This document shows positions 43,776 to 53,292 of a stretch of DNA of 60,311 bases, one piece after another. The notes under the pieces are model-generated. The model did not search any database and had not been told where the DNA came from. It was given only the letters and a program-made list of their open reading frames with translations. Source of the stretch: Bacteroides sp. GTDB lineage: Bacteria > Bacteroidota > Bacteroidia > Bacteroidales > Muribaculaceae. The stretch is from NCBI GenBank assembly GCA_014803765.1, contig JAAVBC010000027.1, positions 1 through 60,311 of the forward strand, given 5' to 3'. The stretch's first letter is position 1, and the number at the start of each line of letters is the position of its first letter. A program made the position numbers and the translations under genes.

Positions 43776-45151
43776 AATTTCCCGATAAATTATACTTTGT
43801 AGGCGCCGGCGGCATAGGCATGGCTAACCTCATCAGATATTTTCTTTCAAAGGGTGCCGAAGTGGCTGGCTACGACCGCACCTCTACCCTGCTCACTGAC
43901 GCTTTGCGCTCCGAGGGGGCGGAAATCATCTTCGAAGATGATGCGAATCTTATTCCGGCGGCTTTCCGCGATCCGGAGAAGACACTCGTCGTCTATACTC
44001 CCGCTGTCGGAGCTGACAACAGAATTCTCTCTTATTTCCGCGACAACGGGTTTGAAGTCATCAAGCGTGCGCGTCTGCTGGGAATAATCACGCGTCATTC
44101 AAAGGGAATATGTGTCGCCGGCTCACACGGCAAGACCACCACGACCTCTATGATCGCCAATATAATGCGACGCTCCCCCGCCGGAGTCAACGCTTTCCTC
44201 GGCGGAATTCTGCGCAATATCGGTTCGAATCTCGTCATCTCCGAGAAATCGGAGTATTCCGTAGTAGAGGCGGATGAGTATGATCGCTCCTTCCATCAGT
44301 TCTCCCCTTTTATTGCCGTGATCACTTCCTGCGACCCCGATCATCTCGACATATATGGCGATGAGGAGCATTATCTCGAAGCTTTCAGCATCTTCACCTC
44401 CCTGATTCAGCCCGGAGGAAAACTCATCATGCACACCGGATTGAAACTGCGCCCCGATGTCAGCGAGAGCGTCGCCGTAGAGACCTATTCCGGAGGCAGC
44501 CAAGGAGACTGGCATGCCGAAGATATCACCTACGGCGAAGGGACCCTTTCATTCACTCTCTGCTGCCCTGACGGGAAGCGACTGCCGCATCTTGAACTTG
44601 GCGTCCCCGTAGAAATCAATATCGACAACGCTGTAGCCGCCGCTGCAGCCGCTCTGAGCGCCGGCGCGAGTGAAGATGATGTCAGACTCGGATTAAAAGA
44701 TTTCATGGGCGCAAAACGCCGATTTGAGATATGGATGAAGGGGGAAGAGGGGACTCCAGCTCTTATTGACGACTATGCCCACAGCCCTAACGAAGTGAAG
44801 GCATCCATATCCTCTGTCAGAAAACTCTATCCCGGCAGAAAGATAAGTGTCATTTTCCAACCCCATCTCTACACCCGCACACGCGATTTCGCTCCTGAAT
44901 TTGCCGAAGCTCTCTCAGCCGCTGATGAAGTGATCCTCCCTGAAATCTATCCCGCACGCGAACTCCCCATCCCCGGAGTCGACAGCAATCTGATATTAAA
45001 AGATGTAAAGTGTGAAAATAAAAGATTTTGTGAGCGAAAAGATTTGCTGAATCTCATAAAAAATAGTAATTTTGAAGTATTGATTACTTTGGGAGCAGCC
45101 GATCTGGATGTGCTCCTTCCGGAAATCAAGGAAATTCTGTCGACTCGCTGA
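43772..45151 (+). CDS. murC: UDP-N-acetylmuramate:L-alanine ligase
   Basis: A 459-residue ligase adding the first stem-peptide residue. N-terminal Rossmann motif FVGAGGIGMANLIRY, P-loop VAGSHGKTTTTSMIANIM (about 112-129), and the VIFQPHLYTRT segment in the C domain are visible. The start codon overlaps the murG stop by 4 bp, so the two are translationally coupled. The last 50 codons are more AT-rich than the rest. Confidence 0.97.
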   Translation: MKFPDKLYFVGAGGIGMANLIRYFLSKGAEVAGYDRTSTLLTDALRSEGAEIIFEDDANLIPAAFRDPEKTLVVYTPAVGADNRILSYFRDNGFEVIKRARLLGIITRHSKGICVAGSHGKTTTTSMIANIMRRSPAGVNAFLGGILRNIGSNLVISEKSEYSVVEADEYDRSFHQFSPFIAVITSCDPDHLDIYGDEEHYLEAFSIFTSLIQPGGKLIMHTGLKLRPDVSESVAVETYSGGSQGDWHAEDITYGEGTLSFTLCCPDGKRLPHLELGVPVEINIDNAVAAAAAALSAGASEDDVRLGLKDFMGAKRRFEIWMKGEEGTPALIDDYAHSPNEVKASISSVRKLYPGRKISVIFQPHLYTRTRDFAPEFAEALSAADEVILPEIYPARELPIPGVDSNLILKDVKCENKRFCERKDLLNLIKNSNFEVLITLGAADLDVLLPEIKEILSTR

Positions 45152-45208
45152 GCAAAATGCCCGGCAGGCCGGCAATTCACGTTGTATATATGCCGAGAGG
45201 ATAATTAA

Positions 45209-46078
45209 GTGACACACACTGCAAAAACCATATTGAAATGGACGATTCTGACCCTGCTGCTGGCATACGTAGTCGGTATGGGGATATGGGCTCGGGGCGA
45301 AGCGGAACGCAATACGTGCCGCTCCATCGTCATATCAATGGGAGAAAAAGGATTGTCGGACACGATCACAGTGCGCGGCGTGCGTCAGGAACTCATGAAA
45401 TATCCCGGGCAGATTATCGGCGCGAAAGCAAATACAATCAATACTCTCGACATCCGGAATTATCTGATGCGGCTAAATAATTTTGAGGATGTAGAGTGTT
45501 ATCTGTCGACCGACGGCAAGCTGCATATCCGCATCTCTCCGATGGTGCCGGAAATACGCGTCTTCGACGGCAGCAATTCTTATTATGTCAATAAGAACGG
45601 GAAACGCATCAGTTCGAATGCCGAGTTCTTCACGGATGTGCCCGTTGTCAGCGGCAATTTCTCCTCGACGCCTCCGGAGACAGTGCTCCCCGTAGTGAGA
45701 TTCGTGGAGAAGGATAAGGAACTTCACGACCTTATCGGGATGTATTACGTCCAGGATGCCGACAATATCATCCTTGTGCCCAGAATCACGGGTCACGTCA
45801 TCAATTTCGGCGATACAACACGCCTTGAGGAGAAACGCCGGATGATACTGACAGCCTACCGCAATATCATCCCCTACAAGGGATGGAACGAATATGACAC
45901 TATCTCAGTCCGTTTCCGCGGACAGATAGTCGCCACCCGCCGCAATAAAGCTCCTCTCTATCCGATAGAGACGGTCTTCGAGGAGATTGACCCGGAAGAT
46001 GCCACTTTGCCGGAAGCTAATCCTGCCGACACTGCGCGCGTTCACTCCCCTGCTCCCCAACCTAATCCTCAACCTTGA
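45209..46078 (+). CDS. ftsQ: Cell division protein FtsQ
   Basis: A 289-residue bitopic division protein starting with GTG. A single membrane span covers about residues 8-27 (LKWTILTLLLAYVVGMGIW), and a periplasmic part with a POTRA-like beta domain covers about 35-110, followed by the FtsQ beta domain (about 120-250). The C-terminus is a Pro-rich tail (PAPQPNPQP). Assignment rests on topology, length and place between murC and ftsA. No alternative ATG lies near the start. Confidence 0.85.
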   Translation: MTHTAKTILKWTILTLLLAYVVGMGIWARGEAERNTCRSIVISMGEKGLSDTITVRGVRQELMKYPGQIIGAKANTINTLDIRNYLMRLNNFEDVECYLSTDGKLHIRISPMVPEIRVFDGSNSYYVNKNGKRISSNAEFFTDVPVVSGNFSSTPPETVLPVVRFVEKDKELHDLIGMYYVQDADNIILVPRITGHVINFGDTTRLEEKRRMILTAYRNIIPYKGWNEYDTISVRFRGQIVATRRNKAPLYPIETVFEEIDPEDATLPEANPADTARVHSPAPQPNPQP

Positions 46079-46107
46079 ACCCTATAGCCAAAACCTTACT
46101 CCATACA

Positions 46108-47442
46108 ATGAGCGAAGATAGATATGTAGCTGCAATTGAAATCAGCAGTTCGAAAATAATCGGTGTCGTCGGACGCGCCAACCGCAACGGTCAGGTCGAC
46201 ATCATCGCTGTCGAGCAGGAAAAGAGCATCGAGAGCGTGCGCTATGGTATCATCCAGAATCTGGAAGAGACCTCCATGCGCATCGCACGCATCCTTGAAA
46301 AACTCGAACGCCGTCCGAGCATCGCACCTAAAAAAATAAGCTCGGTGTTCGTCGGAATGTCCGGACGCTCTCTCAGAAGCATCCCGACGACCGTACGCCT
46401 GAATCTGCCGGAAGAGACTGAAATATCGGATGAAATTATCGCCCGACTTCGAAAAGACGCCTATTCCGTAGCAATTGATAATACGCTGGAAATTGTAGAT
46501 GCCGAGCCACGCCGCTATCGCATCGGAACTCTGGAGACTCTCTCCCCTAAAGGTGTGATCGGAAATGAAATACGCGCCGATTATGATATCGTCGTGTGTC
46601 GTCCGGAACTGAAACGCAATATCCAGCGTGTGATTCAGGATAAGGTCGGAATCGGAATCAGCGGTTTTGTCGTCACTCCCCTCGCCACAGCCCACCTGAT
46701 TCTGACCCAGGAGGAGAAACGCCTCGGATGTCTGCTCGTCGATATAGGCGCCGAGACCACTACTGTCTGCATCTTCCGCAATGGAGCTCTCTGCTACTTC
46801 GCGACTCTCCCCTTCGGCGGACGAAATATCACCCGTGATATCACTACCCTCAGCCTGCTTGAAGAGCGCGCGGAGGAGATTAAGATAACGTCGGGCAACG
46901 CCATAGCCCCCGAGAATCCGTCTTCGCTTAACCTTAACGGAGTTAAATTGTCGGATGTCTCGAATCTCGTCGTGGCACGCAGCGAGGAGATTGTAGCAAA
47001 CATCACTGAGCAGATTCTCTACGCAGGACTCAAGGAGAAGGATCTGCCGGGAGGTGTGATATGTATCGGAGGTGGCACTAAACTTAATGGCATGACGGAG
47101 CTGCTTTCCCGTCAGCTGGGTCTGCCCGTGAAAATAGGGCGTCTCCCCTCTTATGTACATATTGAGGATATTAAGGGTCCGTCGTCGGAAATTATTGAAG
47201 TCGCAAGTGTGCTTTATGCCGGCGCGACCCACACTGATGCCCAATGTCTGGAACTTCCCCGACGCGAGGAAATGCCGGTCATAGGCTCAGCCCCGGATGA
47301 CGAACAGACTCAGGGATATTCCGGCGATGAACGCCGGGAGCGCATCTCTAACCCCAATAGTTTTGCCAACAGACTCAAAAAGGGATTAACCCGTCTCTTC
47401 TCCAATCCGGAGGACGATGATGATGAATCCGGCTTATTATAA
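46108..47442 (+). CDS. ftsA: Cell division protein FtsA
   Basis: An actin-like membrane tether for FtsZ, 444 residues from ATG 46108 (MSEDRYVAAIEISSSK). A TTG at 46075 would add 11 codons overlapping ftsQ. ATP-binding motifs are LVDIGAETTTVCIF (about 215-228) and VICIGGGTKLNGM (about 310-322). The SHS2 insert (1C subdomain) is present. The C-terminal ANRLKKGLTRLF is the amphipathic membrane-targeting helix, followed by an unusually acidic end (PEDDDDESGLL). Confidence 0.96.
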   Translation: MSEDRYVAAIEISSSKIIGVVGRANRNGQVDIIAVEQEKSIESVRYGIIQNLEETSMRIARILEKLERRPSIAPKKISSVFVGMSGRSLRSIPTTVRLNLPEETEISDEIIARLRKDAYSVAIDNTLEIVDAEPRRYRIGTLETLSPKGVIGNEIRADYDIVVCRPELKRNIQRVIQDKVGIGISGFVVTPLATAHLILTQEEKRLGCLLVDIGAETTTVCIFRNGALCYFATLPFGGRNITRDITTLSLLEERAEEIKITSGNAIAPENPSSLNLNGVKLSDVSNLVVARSEEIVANITEQILYAGLKEKDLPGGVICIGGGTKLNGMTELLSRQLGLPVKIGRLPSYVHIEDIKGPSSEIIEVASVLYAGATHTDAQCLELPRREEMPVIGSAPDDEQTQGYSGDERRERISNPNSFANRLKKGLTRLFSNPEDDDDESGLL

Positions 47443-47490
47443 TCCTTTCTCCGGCGGAAATCTCTCCCCCGCCTTAATATCAATCAGCAA

Positions 47491-48894
47491 ATGAGCGAAA
47501 ACATCAATATAGCGGAAAATTTCGACTTCCTCACTGATTCCAATCAGGATATTATCAAGGTGATCGGAGTCGGTGGTGGCGGCGGCAACGCTGTCAATTA
47601 TATGTACCGCCAGAACATACCGAATGTGAACTTCGTGGTGTGTAACACGGACGAGCAGGCGCTGCGCCGCTCCCCCGTGCCACATAAACTTATTCTGGGT
47701 CCCAATATCACCAAGGGTCGCGGAGCGGGCAATCGTCCGGAAGTCGGCAGGGAGTGTGCGGAAGCGAGCATCGAGGAAATTAAAAGCCTCTTTGATGATC
47801 AGACGGAAATGGTCTTCGTCACTGCCGGCATGGGAGGCGGAACAGGCACAGGTGCCGGTCCCGTCGTGGCGCGTCTTGCCAAAGAAGCGGGAATGCTGAC
47901 TATCGGTATCGTCACTATCCCCTTCCTCTTCGAGGGTGAACGCAAGATTCTGAAAGCCATAGAGGGCGCGAAAGAGATGAAGAAACATGTCGATGCCCTT
48001 CTCATAATCAATAACGAGAACCTCGTCGACCTTTATAAGGATCTGACCCTACTCAATGCTTTCGAACGCGCCGACGATACACTCGCCGACGCCGCGCGAT
48101 CCATATCTGAGATTATATCAGAAAACTGCTATATCAACGTGGATTTCCAGGATGTGAAGACTATCCTGAAGGATTCAGGCACTGCAATTATCTCCACTGC
48201 TATAGGCGAAGGGGAAAATCGCATCACTAACGCCATAAATAAGGCACTTCACTCCCCGCTTCTGAAAGCTCACGATATTAAGACCTCCAAGCGTCTGCTC
48301 TTTAAGTTCGTGCACTCAAAGGATGCGAAGAATCCACTTAAGGCTGACGAAATCAATGAAATCACTCAGTTCACCAACAATCTCCCCCCGAGCATCGATG
48401 TGAAATGGGGTATCGGTGATAACCCCGAACTGGGCGATGCCGTGAAAGTCACAGTGCTTGCTTCGGGCTTTGACATGACTATCGTCGAAGAGGAGAAACG
48501 CCGCAACAATGATAGCGGTGTACTCGTTTTTGAGTCTGAAATGGATGAGCCGAAAGAGGAATCAGCTCCCTCAGTCAATGATAACTCTAAGGAAATCATG
48601 GCTGAAATGTATGGCGCTGACAAACTCGCCAAGCAGGTGCGCGATGCCGCAAAGGTGAAATATGCCGTCCTCTCCCCCGAGCAATTCGATGACCATGAGG
48701 TGATTGCCATGCTTGAACGCACTCCGACTTTCAATCGTAACCCGCGCTTTAATGTCGAATTGCGCAAACTCGCCCACGGAGAGGAGACTATCCCGCAGCG
48801 ATCAAACCCCGGCACTCAACACTCCCCTCACCGTGCCGCCGGAACTCCCGGAGACCTCCCGGCAGGCAATGAATCCAATAAAATTTCTTTCTAA
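47491..48894 (+). CDS. ftsZ: Cell division protein FtsZ
   Basis: A 467-residue tubulin-like GTPase forming the division ring. GVGGGGGNAVNYM (about residues 27-39) and the tubulin signature GMGGGTGTGAGP (about 114-125) bind GTP; the T7-loop region IINNENLVDLYKD-NAFERADD follows. The GTPase core ends near residue 340; an acidic linker (about 345-400) and a tail follow. The tail ends GNESNKISF; a canonical IPxFLR-type end that binds FtsA is not obvious. Confidence 0.97.
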   Translation: MSENINIAENFDFLTDSNQDIIKVIGVGGGGGNAVNYMYRQNIPNVNFVVCNTDEQALRRSPVPHKLILGPNITKGRGAGNRPEVGRECAEASIEEIKSLFDDQTEMVFVTAGMGGGTGTGAGPVVARLAKEAGMLTIGIVTIPFLFEGERKILKAIEGAKEMKKHVDALLIINNENLVDLYKDLTLLNAFERADDTLADAARSISEIISENCYINVDFQDVKTILKDSGTAIISTAIGEGENRITNAINKALHSPLLKAHDIKTSKRLLFKFVHSKDAKNPLKADEINEITQFTNNLPPSIDVKWGIGDNPELGDAVKVTVLASGFDMTIVEEEKRRNNDSGVLVFESEMDEPKEESAPSVNDNSKEIMAEMYGADKLAKQVRDAAKVKYAVLSPEQFDDHEVIAMLERTPTFNRNPRFNVELRKLAHGEETIPQRSNPGTQHSPHRAAGTPGDLPAGNESNKISF

Positions 48895-48924
48895 GATATC
48901 CCGGCAAAATATTATATAAGTAAG

Positions 48925-50505
48925 ATGGAAAACACTTTTCCGATGGTGGCTAAGACCTTTCAGGGTCTTGAGAATGTATTGCGCGATGAGCTTATAGCTC
49001 TCGGCGCCGAGAATGTTGAGACAGGGCTGCGAATGGTGTCGTTCGAGGGTGACCTGGAGATGATGTATAAAGCGAATCTCTGCTGCCGCACAGCGCTGAG
49101 AATCCTCAAGCCTATTCTGAAATTCACTGCGTATGACCCTGATGAACTCTATGATCGCATCCGCGATATAGATTGGGAGAAATACATGTCTGCCGATTCC
49201 ACTTTCGCAATTGATTCAACAGTGAACTCCGCAGGGTTTACTCACTCTAAATATGTCACTTACAGAGTTAAGGATGGAATAGTCGACCATTTTACCGACC
49301 TTTGCGGACGCCGCCCTTCAATTCGTCTTTCAGGCGCGGACGTAATCCTTAATGTCCACATCGCGGATTCCCGCGTGACAATCTCGATGGACTCCAGCGG
49401 CGAACCCCTTTCCAAGCGTGGCTATCGCGTGGAGCAGACGGAAGCTCCTATCAATGAAGTGCTCGCCGCCGGAATCATCATGATGACCGGATGGCATGGC
49501 GAGACCGATTTTGTTGATCCCATGTGCGGCTCCGGCACATTCCTCATTGAGGCTGCCCTGATTGCCGGAAATATTAATCCGGGCATCTATCGCGAACATT
49601 TTGCGTTCGAAAGATGGCAGGATTTTGATAAGGAACTGTTTGAGTCTCTCTATAATGATGATTCTGCAGAACGCGACATAACATGCCGAATCTCCGGAGG
49701 TGATATTGATCCGGAAGCCGTCGGAATAGCCAAGAAGAATGTGAAATCCGCCCGCCTGGAGCAGAATATTTCTATCGTCTGCAAGCCGATGCAGGAATGG
49801 GATGAGAATGAAAGCGATGGCGGAACTCTCATTACTAATCCTCCCTACGGCGAACGCCTGCGCCCGGACGATATGGAGACGCTCTATCGCCAGCTTGGGG
49901 AAACTCTCAAATTCCATTTCCAGGGATGGAACGCATGGATTCTCGGTTATCGTGACGAGCATTTCTCCGCTATAGGATTGAAACCCTCCGTAAAATATCC
50001 GATTCTCAACGGTGCGCTTGAGTGTTCGTTGCGCGAATATGTGCTCTTCAGCGGAAAATACAATGAATTCCGCGCTGAAGGGGGGAGTGTCTCCAATAAA
50101 GAATTCAATCGAGAAAGCAAACATCATACCCGCCGGATATCCGATGAAGAATGGGAGCGCGATGCTATCCCTGCACGCGGCGAAAGAAAAGCTGCGCGCA
50201 AATCCGACTTCAAAAAGGGCGAGTTTAAGAAAGGTGATTCCAAGAAATCCGAGTTCAAGAAAGGGGAATTCAAGAAAGGGGATTATAGAAAATCTGATTT
50301 CGGAAGGGGAGAGCGCTCTGATTTTAAGAGAGGTAAAAAAGGGGAGAGCGGTAAGAATTTCCGCTCTAAAAACTCTTCTCCCTCTAAAGAGTATAGACCT
50401 GCAATAGAAGTTTCCGATAAGGGACCGAAGATATCCGAGGATAAGACTACTTTCTCAAGTCCTGTATATATGCGCAGTCGCCGCGTTTGGAAGAAAAAGG
50501 AATGA
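48925..50505 (+). CDS. THUMP-domain class I rRNA methyltransferase (RlmL N-terminal type)
   Basis: A 526-residue SAM-dependent RNA methyltransferase. A THUMP RNA-binding domain covers about 45-160, and the methyltransferase domain about 165-385, with VDPMCGSGTFLIEAALIA (motif I) and ITNPPYGERL (NPPY catalytic motif). This matches the m2G2445 half of RlmL. The last about 140 residues are not part of the family core: from about residue 420 they are Lys/Gly/Phe-rich with repeated FKKGEFKKGD-like units, probably an RNA-binding tail. The stop overlaps the next gene in ATGA. Confidence 0.9.
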   Translation: MENTFPMVAKTFQGLENVLRDELIALGAENVETGLRMVSFEGDLEMMYKANLCCRTALRILKPILKFTAYDPDELYDRIRDIDWEKYMSADSTFAIDSTVNSAGFTHSKYVTYRVKDGIVDHFTDLCGRRPSIRLSGADVILNVHIADSRVTISMDSSGEPLSKRGYRVEQTEAPINEVLAAGIIMMTGWHGETDFVDPMCGSGTFLIEAALIAGNINPGIYREHFAFERWQDFDKELFESLYNDDSAERDITCRISGGDIDPEAVGIAKKNVKSARLEQNISIVCKPMQEWDENESDGGTLITNPPYGERLRPDDMETLYRQLGETLKFHFQGWNAWILGYRDEHFSAIGLKPSVKYPILNGALECSLREYVLFSGKYNEFRAEGGSVSNKEFNRESKHHTRRISDEEWERDAIPARGERKAARKSDFKKGEFKKGDSKKSEFKKGEFKKGDYRKSDFGRGERSDFKRGKKGESGKNFRSKNSSPSKEYRPAIEVSDKGPKISEDKTTFSSPVYMRSRRVWKKKE

Positions 50506-51473
50506 ATCGCACTATCCTTACTCCGGCAACAATTATAACGGTAGTCCTCCTGTCCATTCTTATGTGGATAGGGGGCTCTGTCGTTTCCGACTTATTCCAT
50601 GACGGCAACTTCGGATTATGCTTCCCGTCTCCAAATCTGTGGGTGGCAACGGGGAGTTGGAGCTCCGCGCTCAACGCTCTTCTTATAATCCTTATATGCA
50701 TAACTCTTTTTCTGACCAACAAGCGTTATAATCTTTTGAAGAGCGGATTGCCCGTCTGGGCACTTTTCGCATTGCCGATTATCTTTTCCATGCTCCCGGT
50801 CGGGGGTACGTTCACATCGATGCCGATAGTGACATGGGGCGCCCTGCTGACAATAATCCCTTTGTTCGACTCTTATAGAGCCGGCAACGCTACGCGCAAC
50901 GTGTTCTTCGCTGCAACATGGATCGGCATAGGATCCATGATGGAATATGCCATGCTGATATTTTTACCGGCTCTGATAGTCGGTCTGTTCTGTATGCATA
51001 TCGCACGCCTGAAAGAGTTAATCGCAGTGATTCTGGGAGTTATCACACCTTATTGGATTGCAATGGGGCTGGGATTGGTTGGTCCGGAAGATTTCCATAT
51101 ACCGCAGATTCAGCCGATTTTTTCGGCAGGATTGAATCCGCGTCTTTTCCCATTCTCACTTTCGTGTGGGATTCTTATGCTGACTTCTGCATTGCTGACC
51201 CTCTATAATGGGATGAAATTATATGCCGGCAATTCGCGTATCAGAAATTATAATGAGGTAATCAACCTCTTCGGATTATCGACAGTCCTCGGATTACTTA
51301 TAGACACTGATAATTATCGCGCTTACTGCGGAGTGTTCGCAATATGGGCGGCATTGCAGTTCGCCAACCTCTTCACATTGTCGCAGTTCCCCCGTCAGCG
51401 TTTTGTCTATGTGATAATCCTCCTGCTTATAGCGGGGTCTGCCACATCTCAGTTCCTCTATCTCTTCGGATAA
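50502..51473 (+). CDS. Multi-pass membrane protein of unknown function
   Basis: A 323-residue protein, starting at ATG 50502 in an ATGA overlap with the methyltransferase. Some nine or ten hydrophobic segments fill almost its whole length. Nothing enzymatic is visible. Such a protein occurs in Bacteroidales near pdxB and division genes, but I cannot name a family with confidence. It lies 31 bp before pdxB, so it is likely in the same transcript. Confidence 0.75.
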   Translation: MNRTILTPATIITVVLLSILMWIGGSVVSDLFHDGNFGLCFPSPNLWVATGSWSSALNALLIILICITLFLTNKRYNLLKSGLPVWALFALPIIFSMLPVGGTFTSMPIVTWGALLTIIPLFDSYRAGNATRNVFFAATWIGIGSMMEYAMLIFLPALIVGLFCMHIARLKELIAVILGVITPYWIAMGLGLVGPEDFHIPQIQPIFSAGLNPRLFPFSLSCGILMLTSALLTLYNGMKLYAGNSRIRNYNEVINLFGLSTVLGLLIDTDNYRAYCGVFAIWAALQFANLFTLSQFPRQRFVYVIILLLIAGSATSQFLYLFG

Positions 51474-51504
51474 CCCTATCCGCTATTTTTTCTATTAGTA
51501 AGTA

Positions 51505-52548
51505 ATGAAAAGACTTATAATCGATGATGCAATCCCTTTTCTTGAGGGGAGACTCGAAAATGACTTCGAGTGCATATATATGCCGGGGGAGAAAATCACC
51601 CGTAATGATCTTCTCAATGCCGATGGACTCCTGGTGCGCACACGCACACGCTGCGACCGCAACCTTTTGGAGGGGACTCCGGTGAAGTTTGTGGCGACAG
51701 GCACTATCGGACTGGATCATATTGACACTCATTACTGCGACTCGGCTGGTATCCGCTGGCAGAATGCTCCGGGATGCAACGCGCCGGCTGTAGCCCAATA
51801 TGTGTGGCGCGCACTACTCGAACTCGGTTTTGACCCTAAGAGGATGACGTTGGGTGTAGTGGGCAAAGGGAATGTCGGGAGTGTTGTCGTCGACTGGGGA
51901 CGCCGACTGGGGGCGAAAGTCATCGTCTGCGACCCTCCGAGAGCGGAACGCGGCTTGAAGGATGAGGATTATATCCCCTTGCAGCAGCTTATGAGCGAGG
52001 CGGATGCCGTCAGTTTCCATACCCCCCTGATTAAATCTGCCGGACTCGACCCGTTCGGCTATTTTATGCAACCCACGCTTCATCTCGCCGATGAAGCAGC
52101 CCTGAAATGCCTGCGTCCAGGCGCCATTCTCGTAAATGCAGCCAGAGGGGGAGTCGTGGATGAAGTTGCCTTGGGGAAAATTCGGGATGAGAAAGGATTG
52201 AAGACGGCGATTGACACCTGGGAGAGTGAACCCCGCCTTAATCCCGCACATCTGCCTTTTGCGGACATTGCGACATTCCATATCGCCGGCTATTCGCGTC
52301 AAGGGAAGGAGCGGGCGACGTATGCTATCCTTGCGGGGCTCGAAAAGCATTTTGGGATAGTTCTCCCCAAAGACAATCTTGAAGCGCCCTATAAGGCATC
52401 TGAAAACCTCTCGGAGGCATCTATCATAGCATCTTACGATATTAAGGCGGATGATAGTCTGATGAGAAAGGAATATCCGGACTTTGAGCGTCTCCGCAAC
52501 ACGTATCCACTCCGGGAAGAGACTGAATCCATAGGCAAGCGACACTGA
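51505..52548 (+). CDS. pdxB: Erythronate-4-phosphate dehydrogenase
   Basis: A 347-residue NAD-dependent dehydrogenase of the D-2-hydroxyacid family, second step of the DXP-independent vitamin B6 pathway. LGVVGKGNVGSVVVDWGRRLG (about residues 115-135) is the NAD-binding motif, AARGGVVDEVAL carries the catalytic Arg region, and HIAGYS supplies the catalytic His. The N-terminal sequence MKRLIIDDAIPFLEGR and the C-terminal dimerisation domain distinguish it from SerA. RNase H1 begins 4 bp later. Confidence 0.92.
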   Translation: MKRLIIDDAIPFLEGRLENDFECIYMPGEKITRNDLLNADGLLVRTRTRCDRNLLEGTPVKFVATGTIGLDHIDTHYCDSAGIRWQNAPGCNAPAVAQYVWRALLELGFDPKRMTLGVVGKGNVGSVVVDWGRRLGAKVIVCDPPRAERGLKDEDYIPLQQLMSEADAVSFHTPLIKSAGLDPFGYFMQPTLHLADEAALKCLRPGAILVNAARGGVVDEVALGKIRDEKGLKTAIDTWESEPRLNPAHLPFADIATFHIAGYSRQGKERATYAILAGLEKHFGIVLPKDNLEAPYKASENLSEASIIASYDIKADDSLMRKEYPDFERLRNTYPLREETESIGKRH

Positions 52549-52552
52549 ACTC

Positions 52553-53236
52553 ATGGCAAAAAATACGAAATATTATGTGGTCTGGAACGGCAGGAATACG
52601 GGCGTCTACGATAACTGGGACGACTGCCTCGAACAGGTGAAGAATTACCCGAACCCTCTCTATAAGGCTTTCCCAAGTCCGGAAGCTGCCGCGCGGGCAT
52701 ACCGAGAGGGGGTTGCTAAGGAGGATAGAAATGATTTGTCGGGGCTGCTCAACGGTGTGGCACATCATCGTGAGGCTACTCATGGCGTGAGGGATTATTT
52801 TGACAATCCTGAAGTGGATCTGAAGGCATGGGCTGTAGATGCCGCATGTTCCGGAAATCCGGGTCCGGTAGAATATCGCGGTGTGGAATTGATGACCGGG
52901 AAGGAGTTATTTCGTATCGGACCTCTGGAGGACGGCACCAATAATCTCGGCGAGTTCCTTGCCATAGTCCATGCCTTGGCGCTGATGGATAAGATGGGGG
53001 AGACGCATCCTATCTATTCCGACTCCGTCAGCGGGATGGCGTGGGTGCGTAATCGCTGCATAAAGACCACCCTTCAGCGCACACCTCGCAACGAAAAACT
53101 CTTTAATATGCTGGAGCGGGCAATGAATTGGCTGAACACTCATTCTTATTCCGCAAGGATTATGAAGTGGGACACTCCCCGCTGGGGTGAGATCCCTGCC
53201 GATTTCGGAAGAAAAGGGGGAGGAAAGGGGATTTAG
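52553..53236 (+). CDS. rnhA: Ribonuclease H1 with viroplasmin-like N-terminal domain
   Basis: A 227-residue RNase H that degrades RNA in RNA-DNA hybrids. The N-terminal domain (about 5-50; YYVVWNGRNTGVYDNWDDC) is the hybrid-binding domain shared with eukaryotic RNase H1. The catalytic domain (about 90-225) has Asp in AVDAACSGNPGP, Glu in NNLGEFLAI, Asp in YSDSVSGMAW and the final Asp in IPADFGRKGG. The gene is 4 bp after pdxB. Confidence 0.93.
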   Translation: MAKNTKYYVVWNGRNTGVYDNWDDCLEQVKNYPNPLYKAFPSPEAAARAYREGVAKEDRNDLSGLLNGVAHHREATHGVRDYFDNPEVDLKAWAVDAACSGNPGPVEYRGVELMTGKELFRIGPLEDGTNNLGEFLAIVHALALMDKMGETHPIYSDSVSGMAWVRNRCIKTTLQRTPRNEKLFNMLERAMNWLNTHSYSARIMKWDTPRWGEIPADFGRKGGGKGI

Positions 53237-53280
53237 ATTTAGGTTGTAGGTTGTAGGTTATAGGTATTAGGTTTTGGGAA
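53237..53280 (+). repeat. Short tandem TAGGTTG-type repeat
   Basis: Imperfect tandem units AGGTTGT/AGGTTAT/AGGTATT fill the 44-57 bp between rnhA and queG. Simple repeat, no gene. Confidence 0.65.
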
Positions 53281-53292
53281 GTGAGAATTGAG

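Noticed and set aside
46096-47244. Long antisense ORF of 382 codons
   Set aside because: It is a shadow of ftsA, which has clear family motifs on the plus strand.
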